DNA from: Flavobacterium soli DSM 19725
GTDB lineage: Bacteria > Bacteroidota > Bacteroidia > Flavobacteriales > Flavobacteriaceae
Reading direction: 5' to 3'
DNA: 64,000 bases
NCBI RefSeq assembly: GCF_000422705.1
Contig: NZ_AUGO01000006.1
Location: forward strand, 124,001 to 188,000
Made by a program: the position numbers and the translations under genes. The notes below the pieces were generated by a model, which saw nothing but the letters and a program-made list of their open reading frames with translations, was not told where the DNA came from and made no database searches. Positions 54,514-63,724 of this stretch are shown in pieces; positions within the stretch are counted from its first letter, which is position 1, and each line of letters opens with the position of its first letter.

Positions 54514-56082
54514 ATGAAAAACCTTAAGTTATATTTAATACTCTTTGCAGGATCACTTTTGATGACCGTTTCCTGCAAAAAGAAAGAAGAAAAATCTGCT
54601 GTAGTAGAAAAGGAAGACCTCGTAAAATTCGATAGTACACAAATCGCTTCTTTCTTTGTTAAATATCCTGAATTCAAGTCATTTGAATCCGAAATAAAAG
54701 AAGTCTATAAAAAAAGAAACTACCATTATGTGTGGTATGATAAAGACGGAAGAATTGATTTTGCCGAAGTTTTATACAACAGAATCAATCAAATCAAATC
54801 GGATGGTGTTCAAGCTTCCATTCCTTATAAAAAACAAATCGACGAACTTTTCGACCAAAGGGAAAGCAAAAAGGCAGGTCCAGAAAGTGATTTTTTGGTA
54901 AGTTCCATGTATTTTTTCTATACCAAAAATGTATTGGAAGGTTTAGACCCTGAAAAAAGTAAACAAACCGGTTGGTATTTGCCTCGCGAAAATGTTTCCT
55001 ATGTCGATTATTTAGACTCGCTTTTAAAAGATCCTTACTTAATAAAAAAAGATAAAGGTGAATTAATTGGTCAATATTACAACCTCAAAAAAGCTTTGCA
55101 GAAATTCCGTGAAATCCAAAAAGCGGGAAGTTGGTCAAAAATTGAATTGCCCGAAGGTGTGAAATCTTTAAAACCTGGCGATTCTTCAACTGCAATTACC
55201 CAAATTAGAAAGAAATTATTCTTAATTGGAGATTTGAAAAAAGATTCTGGAAAACCTATTTTCGATGATGATTTAAAAGAAGCTCTAACCCAATATGAAA
55301 GCCGCCACCATCGTAAATTCGATAATAAAATTGGACCTGCAATCGTAAAAAATCTCAATGTGCCAATCGAAGAAAGAATCAAAACAATCATTGTAAATAT
55401 GGAAAGATGCCGATGGATCAATCCCGAAACAATGAATGCAAAGGAACTCGTTGCCGTGAACATTCCTTCTTACAGAATGCAATATTTCCGTGATGGAAAA
55501 CGTGTTCTGGAATCCAATGTCGTGGTAGGGAAGGAGCTGAATCAAACCGTAATTTTTAGTGGAGAAATGAGCTATATCGTGTTTAGTCCTTATTGGAATA
55601 TTCCACCAAGCATCATCAAAAATGAAATCAAACCAGGAATGGATGCCGATAGCGATTATCTTGCCAAGCACAATATGGAATGGAACAACGGAAACGTCCG
55701 TCAAAAACCAGGACCAAATAACTCACTCGGTTTAGTGAAATTTATGTTTCCAAATTCAAATAATATCTACCTTCACGATACGCCAGCAAAGAGTTTATTT
55801 GGCAGAGATGCTAGAGCTTTGAGCCACGGTTGTGTTCGTGTAGAAAAAGCAAAAGAATTGGCCAATGCTATTTTGGATGGCGATAAAAAATGGAACGCAA
55901 AAAAAATTGATGAAGCTATGAATGCAGGAACCGAAAAAGCATACACCTTGAACCATAAAATCCCTGTGTATATCGCTTATTTTACAGCTTGGGCTGATGC
56001 AAACGGTAACGTTAGTTTCTATGAAGATATCTATAAAAAAGATGATAAATTGGCTCATTTATTATATACCGAAGCCAAATAA
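54514..56082 (+). CDS. L,D-transpeptidase (YcbB/LdtD-like) lipoprotein
   Basis: From the ATG at 54514 the protein has 522 residues; upstream codons to 54271 overlap the permease and the terminator. A lipobox MTVSC (about residue 20) precedes a scaffold domain with a peptidoglycan-binding segment (about residues 200-270), then the YkuD catalytic domain with LSHGCVRVEKAKEL. It forms 3-3 cross-links or attaches proteins to peptidoglycan in the periplasm. Confidence 0.85.
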   Translation: MKNLKLYLILFAGSLLMTVSCKKKEEKSAVVEKEDLVKFDSTQIASFFVKYPEFKSFESEIKEVYKKRNYHYVWYDKDGRIDFAEVLYNRINQIKSDGVQASIPYKKQIDELFDQRESKKAGPESDFLVSSMYFFYTKNVLEGLDPEKSKQTGWYLPRENVSYVDYLDSLLKDPYLIKKDKGELIGQYYNLKKALQKFREIQKAGSWSKIELPEGVKSLKPGDSSTAITQIRKKLFLIGDLKKDSGKPIFDDDLKEALTQYESRHHRKFDNKIGPAIVKNLNVPIEERIKTIIVNMERCRWINPETMNAKELVAVNIPSYRMQYFRDGKRVLESNVVVGKELNQTVIFSGEMSYIVFSPYWNIPPSIIKNEIKPGMDADSDYLAKHNMEWNNGNVRQKPGPNNSLGLVKFMFPNSNNIYLHDTPAKSLFGRDARALSHGCVRVEKAKELANAILDGDKKWNAKKIDEAMNAGTEKAYTLNHKIPVYIAYFTAWADANGNVSFYEDIYKKDDKLAHLLYTEAK

Positions 56083-56094
56083 TTCAGAATTTAA

Positions 56095-56152
56095 AACACG
56101 AATTCCACTAATTTACACGAAATGATTTGTGCAAATTAGTGGAATTCGTGTT
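56095..56152. terminator. Long perfect inverted repeat between convergent genes
   Basis: 20-bp perfect arms 56095-56114 and 56133-56152 (left arm begins AACACGAATTCC) with an 18-base loop that can pair further. It lies between convergent stops (56082 and 56187) and may act as a bidirectional terminator, though no T-run is adjacent. Confidence 0.55.
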
Positions 56153-56186
56153 GATAAGAATCTGTGAAAATCTGTGCAATCTGTGT

Positions 56187-57404
56187 TTAAACTTCTTCCG
56201 TTTTCAAAACACCCAATTCCACCATACAAGCTTCCATCATGTCAAAAGTTCTCTGGATGTCATTATCAAGTCCTATTGAAAAGCGAATCAAGCCATCGGT
56301 CAAGCCCATTTCTTTTTGCTCGTCAAGCGGGATCTCGCTTGATGTAGAAGTTCCTGGAGCACTAAAAAGCGTTTTATAAAAACCTAAACTTACCGCCAAG
56401 TATCCTAGATTTCGTTGTTGCATCAACTCCATCAATTCGTTCGCCTTTTCCAAACTTCCTACGTCAACCGTCATCATCCCGCCAAAACCATATTCAGGAT
56501 TAATCATGCTTTTATACAACTCGTGGCTCGGATGACTTTTCAAACCAGGATAAACCGTTTTCAAACCAGCCTGTTCAAATTTCTCCGCCAAAAATTGTGC
56601 ATTATGACTGTGCTGTTTCATTCGGATGTGCAATGTTCTCAAGTTTTTCATCACACTTGCCGAACGTAAACTGTCCATCGTTGGCCCCAAAAGCATACTC
56701 GCTCCGTTGTTCACATTCTTCAAATCGTTGATAAATTCCTGTGAAGCACAAACCACACCACCAACCGTATCGCTACTTCCGTTGATGTATTTCGTCAAAC
56801 TATGAATCACGATATCAGCTCCCAATTTCGCTGGAGCTACAGATAATGGCGAAAACGTATTATCTACCACCAATTTAATATTATGTTTCTTTGCAATCTT
56901 CGCCAAACCAGCAATATCGGCCACTTCAAGTAAAGGATTACTCACGGTTTCGCAATACAAAACTTTAGTATTTGGCGTAATCGAAGCTTCCACAACATCC
57001 AATTTTGTGATGTCTACAAAAGTGGTCTTGATACCAAATTTAGGAGTAAAATTCTTCAAAAAAGCATACGTTCCGCCATAAATGGTTCTGCTCGAAACAA
57101 TATGATCGCCACTTCCACACAATTGCAAAAGCGTTGGTGTAATCGCACCCATTCCAGAAGCCGAAACATTCGCAGATTCCGTTCCTTCCATTGCTGCTAA
57201 AGCCTTGTCCAAATACAAATTACTAGGCGAGGAGTGACGCGAATACAAATAACAGCCTTCTGCATTTCCTTCAAAAGTGTCAAACATCGTCTTTGCCGAC
57301 AAGAATGTATAAGTTGACGAATCAGAAATCGATGGATTCACACCACCAAATTCTCCAAAATACTGCAAATCCTGAATGTTATCAGCCGGATTAAAATTTT
57401 TCAT
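56187..57404 (-). CDS. PLP-dependent sulfur amino acid lyase/synthase (Cys/Met metabolism family)
   Basis: The 405-residue PLP enzyme has the lysine motif HSLTKYINGSSDTVGG (about residue 205) and the family motif FSPLSVAPAKLGADIV before it. Cystathionine gamma-synthase, methionine gamma-lyase and O-acetylhomoserine sulfhydrylase share this fold; the exact reaction is not settled. It is divergent from an Lrp/AsnC gene, so amino-acid-dependent control is likely. Confidence 0.8.
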   Translation of the reverse strand: MKNFNPADNIQDLQYFGEFGGVNPSISDSSTYTFLSAKTMFDTFEGNAEGCYLYSRHSSPSNLYLDKALAAMEGTESANVSASGMGAITPTLLQLCGSGDHIVSSRTIYGGTYAFLKNFTPKFGIKTTFVDITKLDVVEASITPNTKVLYCETVSNPLLEVADIAGLAKIAKKHNIKLVVDNTFSPLSVAPAKLGADIVIHSLTKYINGSSDTVGGVVCASQEFINDLKNVNNGASMLLGPTMDSLRSASVMKNLRTLHIRMKQHSHNAQFLAEKFEQAGLKTVYPGLKSHPSHELYKSMINPEYGFGGMMTVDVGSLEKANELMELMQQRNLGYLAVSLGFYKTLFSAPGTSTSSEIPLDEQKEMGLTDGLIRFSIGLDNDIQRTFDMMEACMVELGVLKTEEV

Positions 57405-57731
57405 ATGGATATTTTTAAAATTATTATTGCTTTTTGAAATTGCTATTGTCTTTTTTTAGAAGCAAATCGGTCGGGTATTTCAGCAATCCATGTTCCCGCC
57501 TTCCTTCCAAATCTTTTTGTTTTTAAAGGAAAAACAAAAAGGATTTTCCCTCAAGTCGGGGCTATTGGACAATCCATTTACCCTTTGGAATCTTTTTCAA
57601 AACAACAAACAAATAGATAGATAATCAACCTAAAACACTATATTTAGAATATAAAACTATAATTGAGTATATTTTTAGTTATTTTTACATAAAAACTAAA
57701 ATATTTCCATTTAAACCGAAAATATATCCAA
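57405..57731. other. Regulatory gap with dispersed repeat element copy 1
   Basis: The gap holds the divergent promoters of the PLP enzyme and the Lrp gene, and a repeat element: AATCCATGTTCCCG (57485-57498), a 15-bp hairpin (57510-57524 with 57530-57545), TCGGGGCTA (57556-57564). A second copy with the same end motifs is at 59775-59870. Confidence 0.5.
57485..57600. repeat. Dispersed repeat element with conserved ends, copy 1
   Basis: It shares AATCCATGTTCCCG, TCGGGGCTA and a TGGAATCTTTT tail with the copy at 59775-59884, while the interiors differ. The interior holds a hairpin rich in A and T. Confidence 0.5.
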
Positions 57732-58193
57732 ATGACCTTAGATGCCACCGATAAAAAACTGCTCCAATTCCTTCAAGAAGATTCCAAGCAAACCACAAAA
57801 GAGCTTTCTTTAAAGCTAAACCTTTCCGTTACGGCCGTTTACGAACGAATCAAGAAGCTCGAACGCGAAGGAATCATCGATAAATATGTAGTACTTTTAA
57901 ATCGAAATAAAATCCAAAAAGGTTTCGTCGTTTTCTGCCATCTCAAATTAATGCAGCACACCAAGGAATTCATTTCGCAATTCGAAAAAGAAGTCGTCCA
58001 GCTAACTGAAGTCCTCGAATGCTTCCACGTCAGCGGTGATTACGATTATATCCTGAAAATCTGTGTAGAAAATATGGAAGAATACCGGGAATTTATGGTT
58101 ACCAAACTCACGACTTTGCAACACATTGGTAGTACACATAGCACTTTTATGATTGGTGAAGTCAAAAACACAACAGGTTTTTCATTACAATAA
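57732..58193 (+). CDS. Lrp/AsnC family transcriptional regulator
   Basis: The 153-residue protein has an N-terminal HTH (TTKELSLKLNLSVTAVYERI) and a C-terminal RAM/AsnC ligand domain (CFHVSGDYDYILKI). It probably senses an amino acid and controls the divergent PLP enzyme gene across the 327-base gap. Confidence 0.85.
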   Translation: MTLDATDKKLLQFLQEDSKQTTKELSLKLNLSVTAVYERIKKLEREGIIDKYVVLLNRNKIQKGFVVFCHLKLMQHTKEFISQFEKEVVQLTEVLECFHVSGDYDYILKICVENMEEYREFMVTKLTTLQHIGSTHSTFMIGEVKNTTGFSLQ

Positions 58194-58243
58194 ATCATTA
58201 TAAAACTTTAAACACAAACCTCTCTTAAACAAAAAAACTTCCG

Positions 58244-58251
58244 TAATTTTG
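58244..58251 (+). promoter_or_regulatory. -7 element of lpd
   Basis: TAATTTTG fits TAnnTTTG and lies 35 bases before the ATG at 58287. Confidence 0.45.
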
Positions 58252-58286
58252 TACTGCAAAAATTTAAACACACAAAACAATATAAT

Positions 58287-59693
58287 ATGAGTTCATTTGA
58301 CGTAGTCGTTATCGGTTCAGGACCAGGTGGATATGTAGCAGCAATTCGTTGTGCACAATTAGGTTTCAATACCGCAATCATAGAAAAATATTCAACCCTT
58401 GGCGGAACTTGCCTTAATGTGGGTTGTATTCCATCAAAAGCTTTACTAGATTCTTCACACCATTATCACGATGCCATTTCGCATTTCAAGGAACACGGAA
58501 TCGAAATCACAGGCGAAATCAAATTCAGCATCGAGCAAATGATTGCCAGAAAAGCTTCGGTTGTAGACCAAAACGTTTCGGGTATCAAATATTTGATGGA
58601 CAAAAATAAAATCACCGTTTTTGAAGGTGTTGGTTCTTTCGAAGATGCTACTCACGTAAAAGTCACAAAAGCCGACGGTTCTTCTGAAACTTTGGAAGCA
58701 AAAAACACCATTATTGCTACAGGTTCAAAACCATCTTCTTTGCCTTTCATCAAAATCGACAAAGAAAAAATTATCACTTCAACAGAAGCATTGAATCTAA
58801 AAGAAGTTCCAAAACACCTTATCGTTATTGGTGGTGGCGTTATCGGGCTTGAGTTAGGACAAGTCTATCTTCGTCTAGGTGCCCAAGTTTCAGTTGTAGA
58901 ATATCTAGACAGAATCATTCCAGGAATGGATGCCGGTTTGTCTAAGGAATTGACAAAAGTCTTGAAGAAACAAGGAATGAAATTCTACACGTCTCACAAA
59001 GTGAAATCAGTAAAAAGAAACGGAAAAGATGTTCAAGTTCAGGCTGAAAATGTTAAAGGAGAAACCATTACGCTTGACGGAGATTATGCTTTAGTTTCTG
59101 TAGGTCGTCGTCCTTACACTGACGGTTTGAATGCTGATAAAGCAGGAGTAAAAGTTACTGAAAGAGGTCAAATCGAAGTAAACGATCATTTGCAAACTTC
59201 AGTTTCAAATATTTACGCAATCGGAGATGTTGTCAAAGGTGCAATGTTGGCCCACAAAGCCGAAGAAGAAGGTGTTTTTGTAGCCGAAACTATCGCCGGA
59301 CAAAAGCCACATATCGACTATAACTTGATTCCAGGAGTTGTTTACACTTGGCCAGAAGTTGCTGCTGTTGGTAAAACCGAAGAGCAGTTGAAAGAAGCAG
59401 GAGTGGAGTACAAAGCCGGAAGCTTCCCTTTCAAAGCCTTGGGACGTTCCCGTGCAAGTGGCGATACAGACGGTTTCGTGAAAATCCTTGCCGATAAAAA
59501 GACAGACGAAGTTCTAGGAATCCACATGATTGGTGCCCGAACTGCCGATTTGATTGCCGAAGCCGTAACAGCAATGGAATTCAAAGCCTCAGCCGAAGAT
59601 ATTTCAAGAATGAGTCATGCACATCCAACCTATGCCGAAGCTGTAAAAGAAGCTGCACTTGCTGCAACTGAAAACAGACCAATTCACATGTAA
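58287..59693 (+). CDS. lpd: Dihydrolipoyl dehydrogenase
   Basis: The 468-residue flavoprotein has the redox-active pair CLNVGC (about residues 43-48), an FAD-binding GSGPGGYVAA, an NAD-binding GGGVIGLELG and the C-terminal SHAHPTYAEAVKEAAL with the catalytic His-Glu. It is the E3 component of 2-oxoacid dehydrogenase complexes. It stands alone here with its own promoter and terminator. Confidence 0.92.
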   Translation: MSSFDVVVIGSGPGGYVAAIRCAQLGFNTAIIEKYSTLGGTCLNVGCIPSKALLDSSHHYHDAISHFKEHGIEITGEIKFSIEQMIARKASVVDQNVSGIKYLMDKNKITVFEGVGSFEDATHVKVTKADGSSETLEAKNTIIATGSKPSSLPFIKIDKEKIITSTEALNLKEVPKHLIVIGGGVIGLELGQVYLRLGAQVSVVEYLDRIIPGMDAGLSKELTKVLKKQGMKFYTSHKVKSVKRNGKDVQVQAENVKGETITLDGDYALVSVGRRPYTDGLNADKAGVKVTERGQIEVNDHLQTSVSNIYAIGDVVKGAMLAHKAEEEGVFVAETIAGQKPHIDYNLIPGVVYTWPEVAAVGKTEEQLKEAGVEYKAGSFPFKALGRSRASGDTDGFVKILADKKTDEVLGIHMIGARTADLIAEAVTAMEFKASAEDISRMSHAHPTYAEAVKEAALAATENRPIHM

Positions 59694-59714
59694 GATTATT
59701 CTTTTTCAAAATAC

Positions 59715-59746
59715 AAAAACCCGTTTCCAAAAGAAGCGGGTTTTTT
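59715..59746 (+). terminator. Terminator of lpd
   Basis: AAAAACCCG (59715-59723) pairs with CGGGTTTTT (59737-59745), followed by T. Confidence 0.85.
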
Positions 59747-59774
59747 ATTTGGAGCGAATCAGAGGCATTTTAAA

Positions 59775-59884
59775 AATCCATGTTCCCGTTGGAGCCACTC
59801 GCTTTGCAACAGCTCTTACGGCAGTTGCAAGAGCTCAAATCCCGAAGCTTCGGGAGCACCATCGGGGCTAGATGGAATCTTTTC
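59775..59884. repeat. Dispersed repeat element with conserved ends, copy 2
   Basis: It shares the end motifs with copy 1 at 57485. The interior has interleaved complements: GCAAC (59806-59810), AGCTCTT (59811-59817), GTTGC (59824-59828), AAGAGCT (59829-59835), which can form two exclusive hairpins or a pseudoknot. A perfect 14-base palindrome CCCGAAGCTTCGGG follows (59841-59854). Confidence 0.5.
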
Positions 59885-59903
59885 GCACTTTGGAACCATT
59901 TTC

Positions 59904-60863
59904 CTAGATTGCCTTAGAAACTTGTTTCTTCAAATATTTTTTATAAACGATAAAAGCAATAAATCCAAGCAAAATCAATGACCAAAGCTGTACAATAAAA
60001 CCAATAATTGCTTCAAGAATATACCAACCTGTTTTCAATCCATCCACAATCTGAATCCCAATATGCGGTCGATAAGCACTGATATCTGCATTGTTCACCA
60101 CCATTTCCTGTCTTGTAGTTTCAGGCTGATAAATATATAATGAAATCGTACTGAAATTAACCTTGTCATTTAAGGCAAGATTCTCCAGCTTTTTATTGTC
60201 GTTAATTTCTTTCTGATTATTCAAATTCTCTTCTGAAGGATTGATTTCTTTGAGCTTTCTGCCTTTTTCATCAATTGCTTTTTCCAATCGGTTTTCATAA
60301 TTCTTGCTTCTATTCTGAGCCAATTGGTTGCTTAACATCTGCAACGAAACATCATCAGCCTTAATCACACGATAATCCAGAAAGTCAATTTGCTTGGCAA
60401 TTGTTTTGATTACGGTATCCAATTGAGTGTTTGGAACCCGAATCGTAATATTGTTTTCCACTTTATATCGTGTCGTTTCCAAAGTACTATCCTGACTGAT
60501 TTTGGTATCAAATTTTTCGGAGACATTACTTTGCAAATTGGTATAGATTACAAAGCCACCAAATTTTGTAGTGGCATTTTCAATCGCATAAGTGGATTGT
60601 GCCACATTTTTGACTTTAAATTTTGCATCAGCTGTGCGAACAAATTTTCGTTCGCTGTTTTTGTTTTCTACTGCAGCCGAAGATGAAGTAACATCAACTT
60701 CCTTAGCAGTTTCAGTCATTTCCATTGAAGCTTCTTCAGTTTCAGAGTAGTCTTTACACGAAAGTGCAACAGTAAAAAGGAGTAGGGCAATTCCAAGTTT
60801 TGGAACAGAAATCAATCCATTTCTTGAATCAATTTTTTTCAAAGCATTTTTCATAAAATTCAT
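59904..60863 (-). CDS. DUF4349 domain lipoprotein
   Basis: The 319-residue protein has an N-terminal lipoprotein signal (lipobox ALSC near residue 36), a periplasmic beta domain, a coiled-coil segment (LEKAIDEKGRKLKEINPSEE) and one C-terminal membrane helix. This is the DUF4349 layout, of unknown function. An in-frame ATG at 60854 is an alternative start. Confidence 0.75.
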   Translation of the reverse strand: MNFMKNALKKIDSRNGLISVPKLGIALLLFTVALSCKDYSETEEASMEMTETAKEVDVTSSSAAVENKNSERKFVRTADAKFKVKNVAQSTYAIENATTKFGGFVIYTNLQSNVSEKFDTKISQDSTLETTRYKVENNITIRVPNTQLDTVIKTIAKQIDFLDYRVIKADDVSLQMLSNQLAQNRSKNYENRLEKAIDEKGRKLKEINPSEENLNNQKEINDNKKLENLALNDKVNFSTISLYIYQPETTRQEMVVNNADISAYRPHIGIQIVDGLKTGWYILEAIIGFIVQLWSLILLGFIAFIVYKKYLKKQVSKAI

Positions 60864-61028
60864 ATTAAAGGGTTACTATTAATTTAATTACAGTTTTAAA
60901 TAAGGAAAGTTGTAGTGTAATTTTCAATCAATAGCGTTATGAATTTTTAGATTATTTTAACATTTAAAACAATACTAAAAACTGTGCCAGAAATTTTCAG
61001 GAAATAAAAATAAAAAGAATTTAAAGGC

Positions 61029-62018
61029 TCAAGGCTTATATTCTTTAATCTTAAATTTTTTAGAATAAAATATTTTCCCTTTATCATCTATAATAATACC
61101 CTGAAGGTGTGGATTTTTTTTCAAAAGTTTCAATCCGGCTTTCTTGCCCAAAACCATAATTGCTGTCGAAAATCCGTTTGCAGTTTCAGCACTATCGGCA
61201 AAAACAGTAACACTTGAAACACCTGCCGAAGGATAGCCTGTTCGAGGATCAATAATATGGGAATAACGTTTGCCATTAAGCATGATATATTTTTCATAAT
61301 TGCCAGACGTGACAACAGCCGTACCTGAAAGTTCAAATAGGGCAAACAAATCTTCATTTTCCATTGGGTTAGTAATGCCGATAATCCAGTCGCTTTCATC
61401 GGGCTGTTTTCCCCAAGTATTCAAATCACCCGATGCATTTATAATTCCAGCTTGAACACCTTTCGAGATCATTAATTCCTTGGTCTTATCGGCTGCATAG
61501 CCTTTTCCTGTTGCTCCAAAACCAATTTTCATCCCAGGGAATTTAAGGAAAATAGTAGAATCTTGATAGTTGACAATAATGTTTTTATAACCAATTTTTT
61601 TTACTGATTCCCGAACTTCATCAGCTGAAGGCACTTGTTTCATAGAACCATCAAACTTCCAAATTCTTTCTGCAGCAGCAAAACTAATATCGAAAGCACC
61701 ATTTGTTAATTCAGAAAAATGAAGGGCTCTTTGGGTTAAATCTAGAAGTTCTTTGTCTACTTTTACAGGTTGTATACCTGCATTTTTATTTATTTTAGAA
61801 ACCTGACTTTCTGGAATCCAATCCGAAATTAGGTTTTCTATTCTTGTAATTTCAATGATTGAGGAATCAATATAAGCTGATGCTGTAGTCTCATCTTTTG
61901 CAACAATTGTAATATCAAATCGAGATCCCATCAAAGTAACCGCCCTACTTTTGGCAACTTGTGATTGCACTTCAATTATTTTAAAAAGTAGAAATAAGAA
62001 GAATATATTTTTTTTCAT
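61029..62018 (-). CDS. apbE: FAD:protein FMN transferase (ApbE family)
   Basis: From the ATG at 62018 the 329-residue protein has a signal peptide (IIEVQSQ near residue 18) and the ApbE motifs GFGATGKGYAADK, INASGDLNTWGK and SHIIDPRTGYPSAG. It attaches FMN covalently to periplasmic target proteins. A DUF2271 gene, a family often linked to ApbE, begins at 63725 on the other strand beyond the ankyrin gene. Confidence 0.85.
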   Translation of the reverse strand: MKKNIFFLFLLFKIIEVQSQVAKSRAVTLMGSRFDITIVAKDETTASAYIDSSIIEITRIENLISDWIPESQVSKINKNAGIQPVKVDKELLDLTQRALHFSELTNGAFDISFAAAERIWKFDGSMKQVPSADEVRESVKKIGYKNIIVNYQDSTIFLKFPGMKIGFGATGKGYAADKTKELMISKGVQAGIINASGDLNTWGKQPDESDWIIGITNPMENEDLFALFELSGTAVVTSGNYEKYIMLNGKRYSHIIDPRTGYPSAGVSSVTVFADSAETANGFSTAIMVLGKKAGLKLLKKNPHLQGIIIDDKGKIFYSKKFKIKEYKP

Positions 62019-62248
62019 GATAGTAGATTGCTGCAAAAATAGAGTTTTATTTTCAGTTCAATTTTAAAAACAAATAAGCATCCAATAAAACCCATTAGGA
62101 TAAGTTTAACGTAGATTAAATAAAAATAAGAGCGATATAATTGCCGATTAATTTTTAATTTAGAATCATTCTTATTAGTTTTGCCGTAAGAAATTTTTTA
62201 GATCCCTATTCGTACAATTTAGGTTTCCCAATCTTATAATCATTAAAA

Positions 62249-63721
62249 ATGAAACAACTTTTTATCCTTGCAATTACTTTGTTGAGTTTTTCTGTTCATT
62301 CACAAGAAAACAGTTTATTAGACCGTTCGTTCTGGAAAAAAAGTCCAGATGTTGCAGCAGTTGAAGCCGAAATAAAAAAAGGAAATAATCCAGCAGAGCT
62401 AAACAGTAATGCTTTTGATCCTGTAGTTTTGGCTATAAACGAACAAGCTTCAAATGATGTCATCAAAATGTTATTGAATCAAAAGGGAAATGATGTCAAT
62501 AAAAAAACGCATGACGGTCGGACCTACATTTTTTGGGCCTCTTATCGTGGAAATATTGAGATTGTAGAATTTTTACTTCAAAAAGGAGCTAAAACAAATG
62601 TATTTGATGACAAAGGATATTCTCCTTTAAATTTTGCTGCTTCATCTGGACAGGAAAATACTAAAATATATGACGTTCTGATTGAAAGCGGAATCGATCC
62701 TAAAAAAGATTTTGATAGTAAAGGAGCAAATGCATTGCTTTTGGTTGCTCCACATGACAAAGATTTTACCCTGATTAATTATTTTGTCAACAAAGGTTTG
62801 GATTTAAAAAGTACCGATAAAGAAGGAAATACGGCTTTCAATTATGCCGCAAGAGTTGGAAATATCGCGACTTTAAAAGCATTGGTAGAAAAAGGAGTGA
62901 AGTATAATGACAATGCTATCCTGATAGCAAGCCAAGGAGGAAGAGGAACTGCTACTAAACTAGAGGTGTATCAGTATCTTGAAAGTTTAAAATTGAAGCC
63001 AACTGTTATTGGAAAAAATGGGGAAACAGCTTTGCATAATGTTGCTCGAAAAGAAAAACAGAAAGAAGTTATCGAATATTTATTGTCCAAAGGATTGGAT
63101 GTCAACAAAGAAGATAACGAAGGCAATACTCCATTTTTGAATGCAGCAGGCGGAAATCCAGAGGCAAACGTTATAGAAATGCTTTCGTCTAAAGTAAAAG
63201 ACATCAACCATAAAAACAAAAAAGGGGTGACAGCTTTGGCCTTGGCTTTGAAAAGTAATTCGCCAGAAATTGTAAGATTGCTTTTAGAAAAAGGAGCCGA
63301 TAGTAAAGTTTTGGATAACAATGGAGATAATCTAATTGTGTATCTGATGGATTCTTACAACCCTAGAAAGAGAGATGATTTTGAAACAAAAATAAAAATC
63401 TTGAGAGAAAAAGGGCTTGATTTTACAGCACCACAAAAAAATGGAACCACTGTTTATCATTTGGCTTTAGCCAAAAATGATTTGGAATTGCTACAACTTG
63501 TAGAAAGATTCAAAGCTGATGTGAATCAGAAAAACGGCGAGGGTATGACTCCTTTGCAACAAGCCGCTTTGACAGCAAAAGATGACGTAATTCTAAAATA
63601 TCTTTTAGCACTTGGAGCCAAAAAAGAAACAGCAACTGAATTTGGAGAAACGGCCTATGATTTGGCTTCCGAAAACGAAATGTTGACCAAAAAGAAAGTA
63701 TCAATCGATTTTTTAAAATAA
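62249..63721 (+). CDS. Exported ankyrin repeat protein
   Basis: The 490-residue protein has a signal peptide (ITLLSFSVHSQ near residue 18) and about 11-12 ankyrin repeats, for instance DGRTYIFWASYRGNIEIVEF and GETALHNVARKEKQKEVIEY. Ankyrin domains bind protein partners. It is followed after 3 bases by the DUF2271 gene, so the two probably form an operon. A TAGTTTTG -7 element lies at 62176-62183. Confidence 0.85.
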   Translation: MKQLFILAITLLSFSVHSQENSLLDRSFWKKSPDVAAVEAEIKKGNNPAELNSNAFDPVVLAINEQASNDVIKMLLNQKGNDVNKKTHDGRTYIFWASYRGNIEIVEFLLQKGAKTNVFDDKGYSPLNFAASSGQENTKIYDVLIESGIDPKKDFDSKGANALLLVAPHDKDFTLINYFVNKGLDLKSTDKEGNTAFNYAARVGNIATLKALVEKGVKYNDNAILIASQGGRGTATKLEVYQYLESLKLKPTVIGKNGETALHNVARKEKQKEVIEYLLSKGLDVNKEDNEGNTPFLNAAGGNPEANVIEMLSSKVKDINHKNKKGVTALALALKSNSPEIVRLLLEKGADSKVLDNNGDNLIVYLMDSYNPRKRDDFETKIKILREKGLDFTAPQKNGTTVYHLALAKNDLELLQLVERFKADVNQKNGEGMTPLQQAALTAKDDVILKYLLALGAKKETATEFGETAYDLASENEMLTKKKVSIDFLK

Positions 63722-63724
63722 GCC

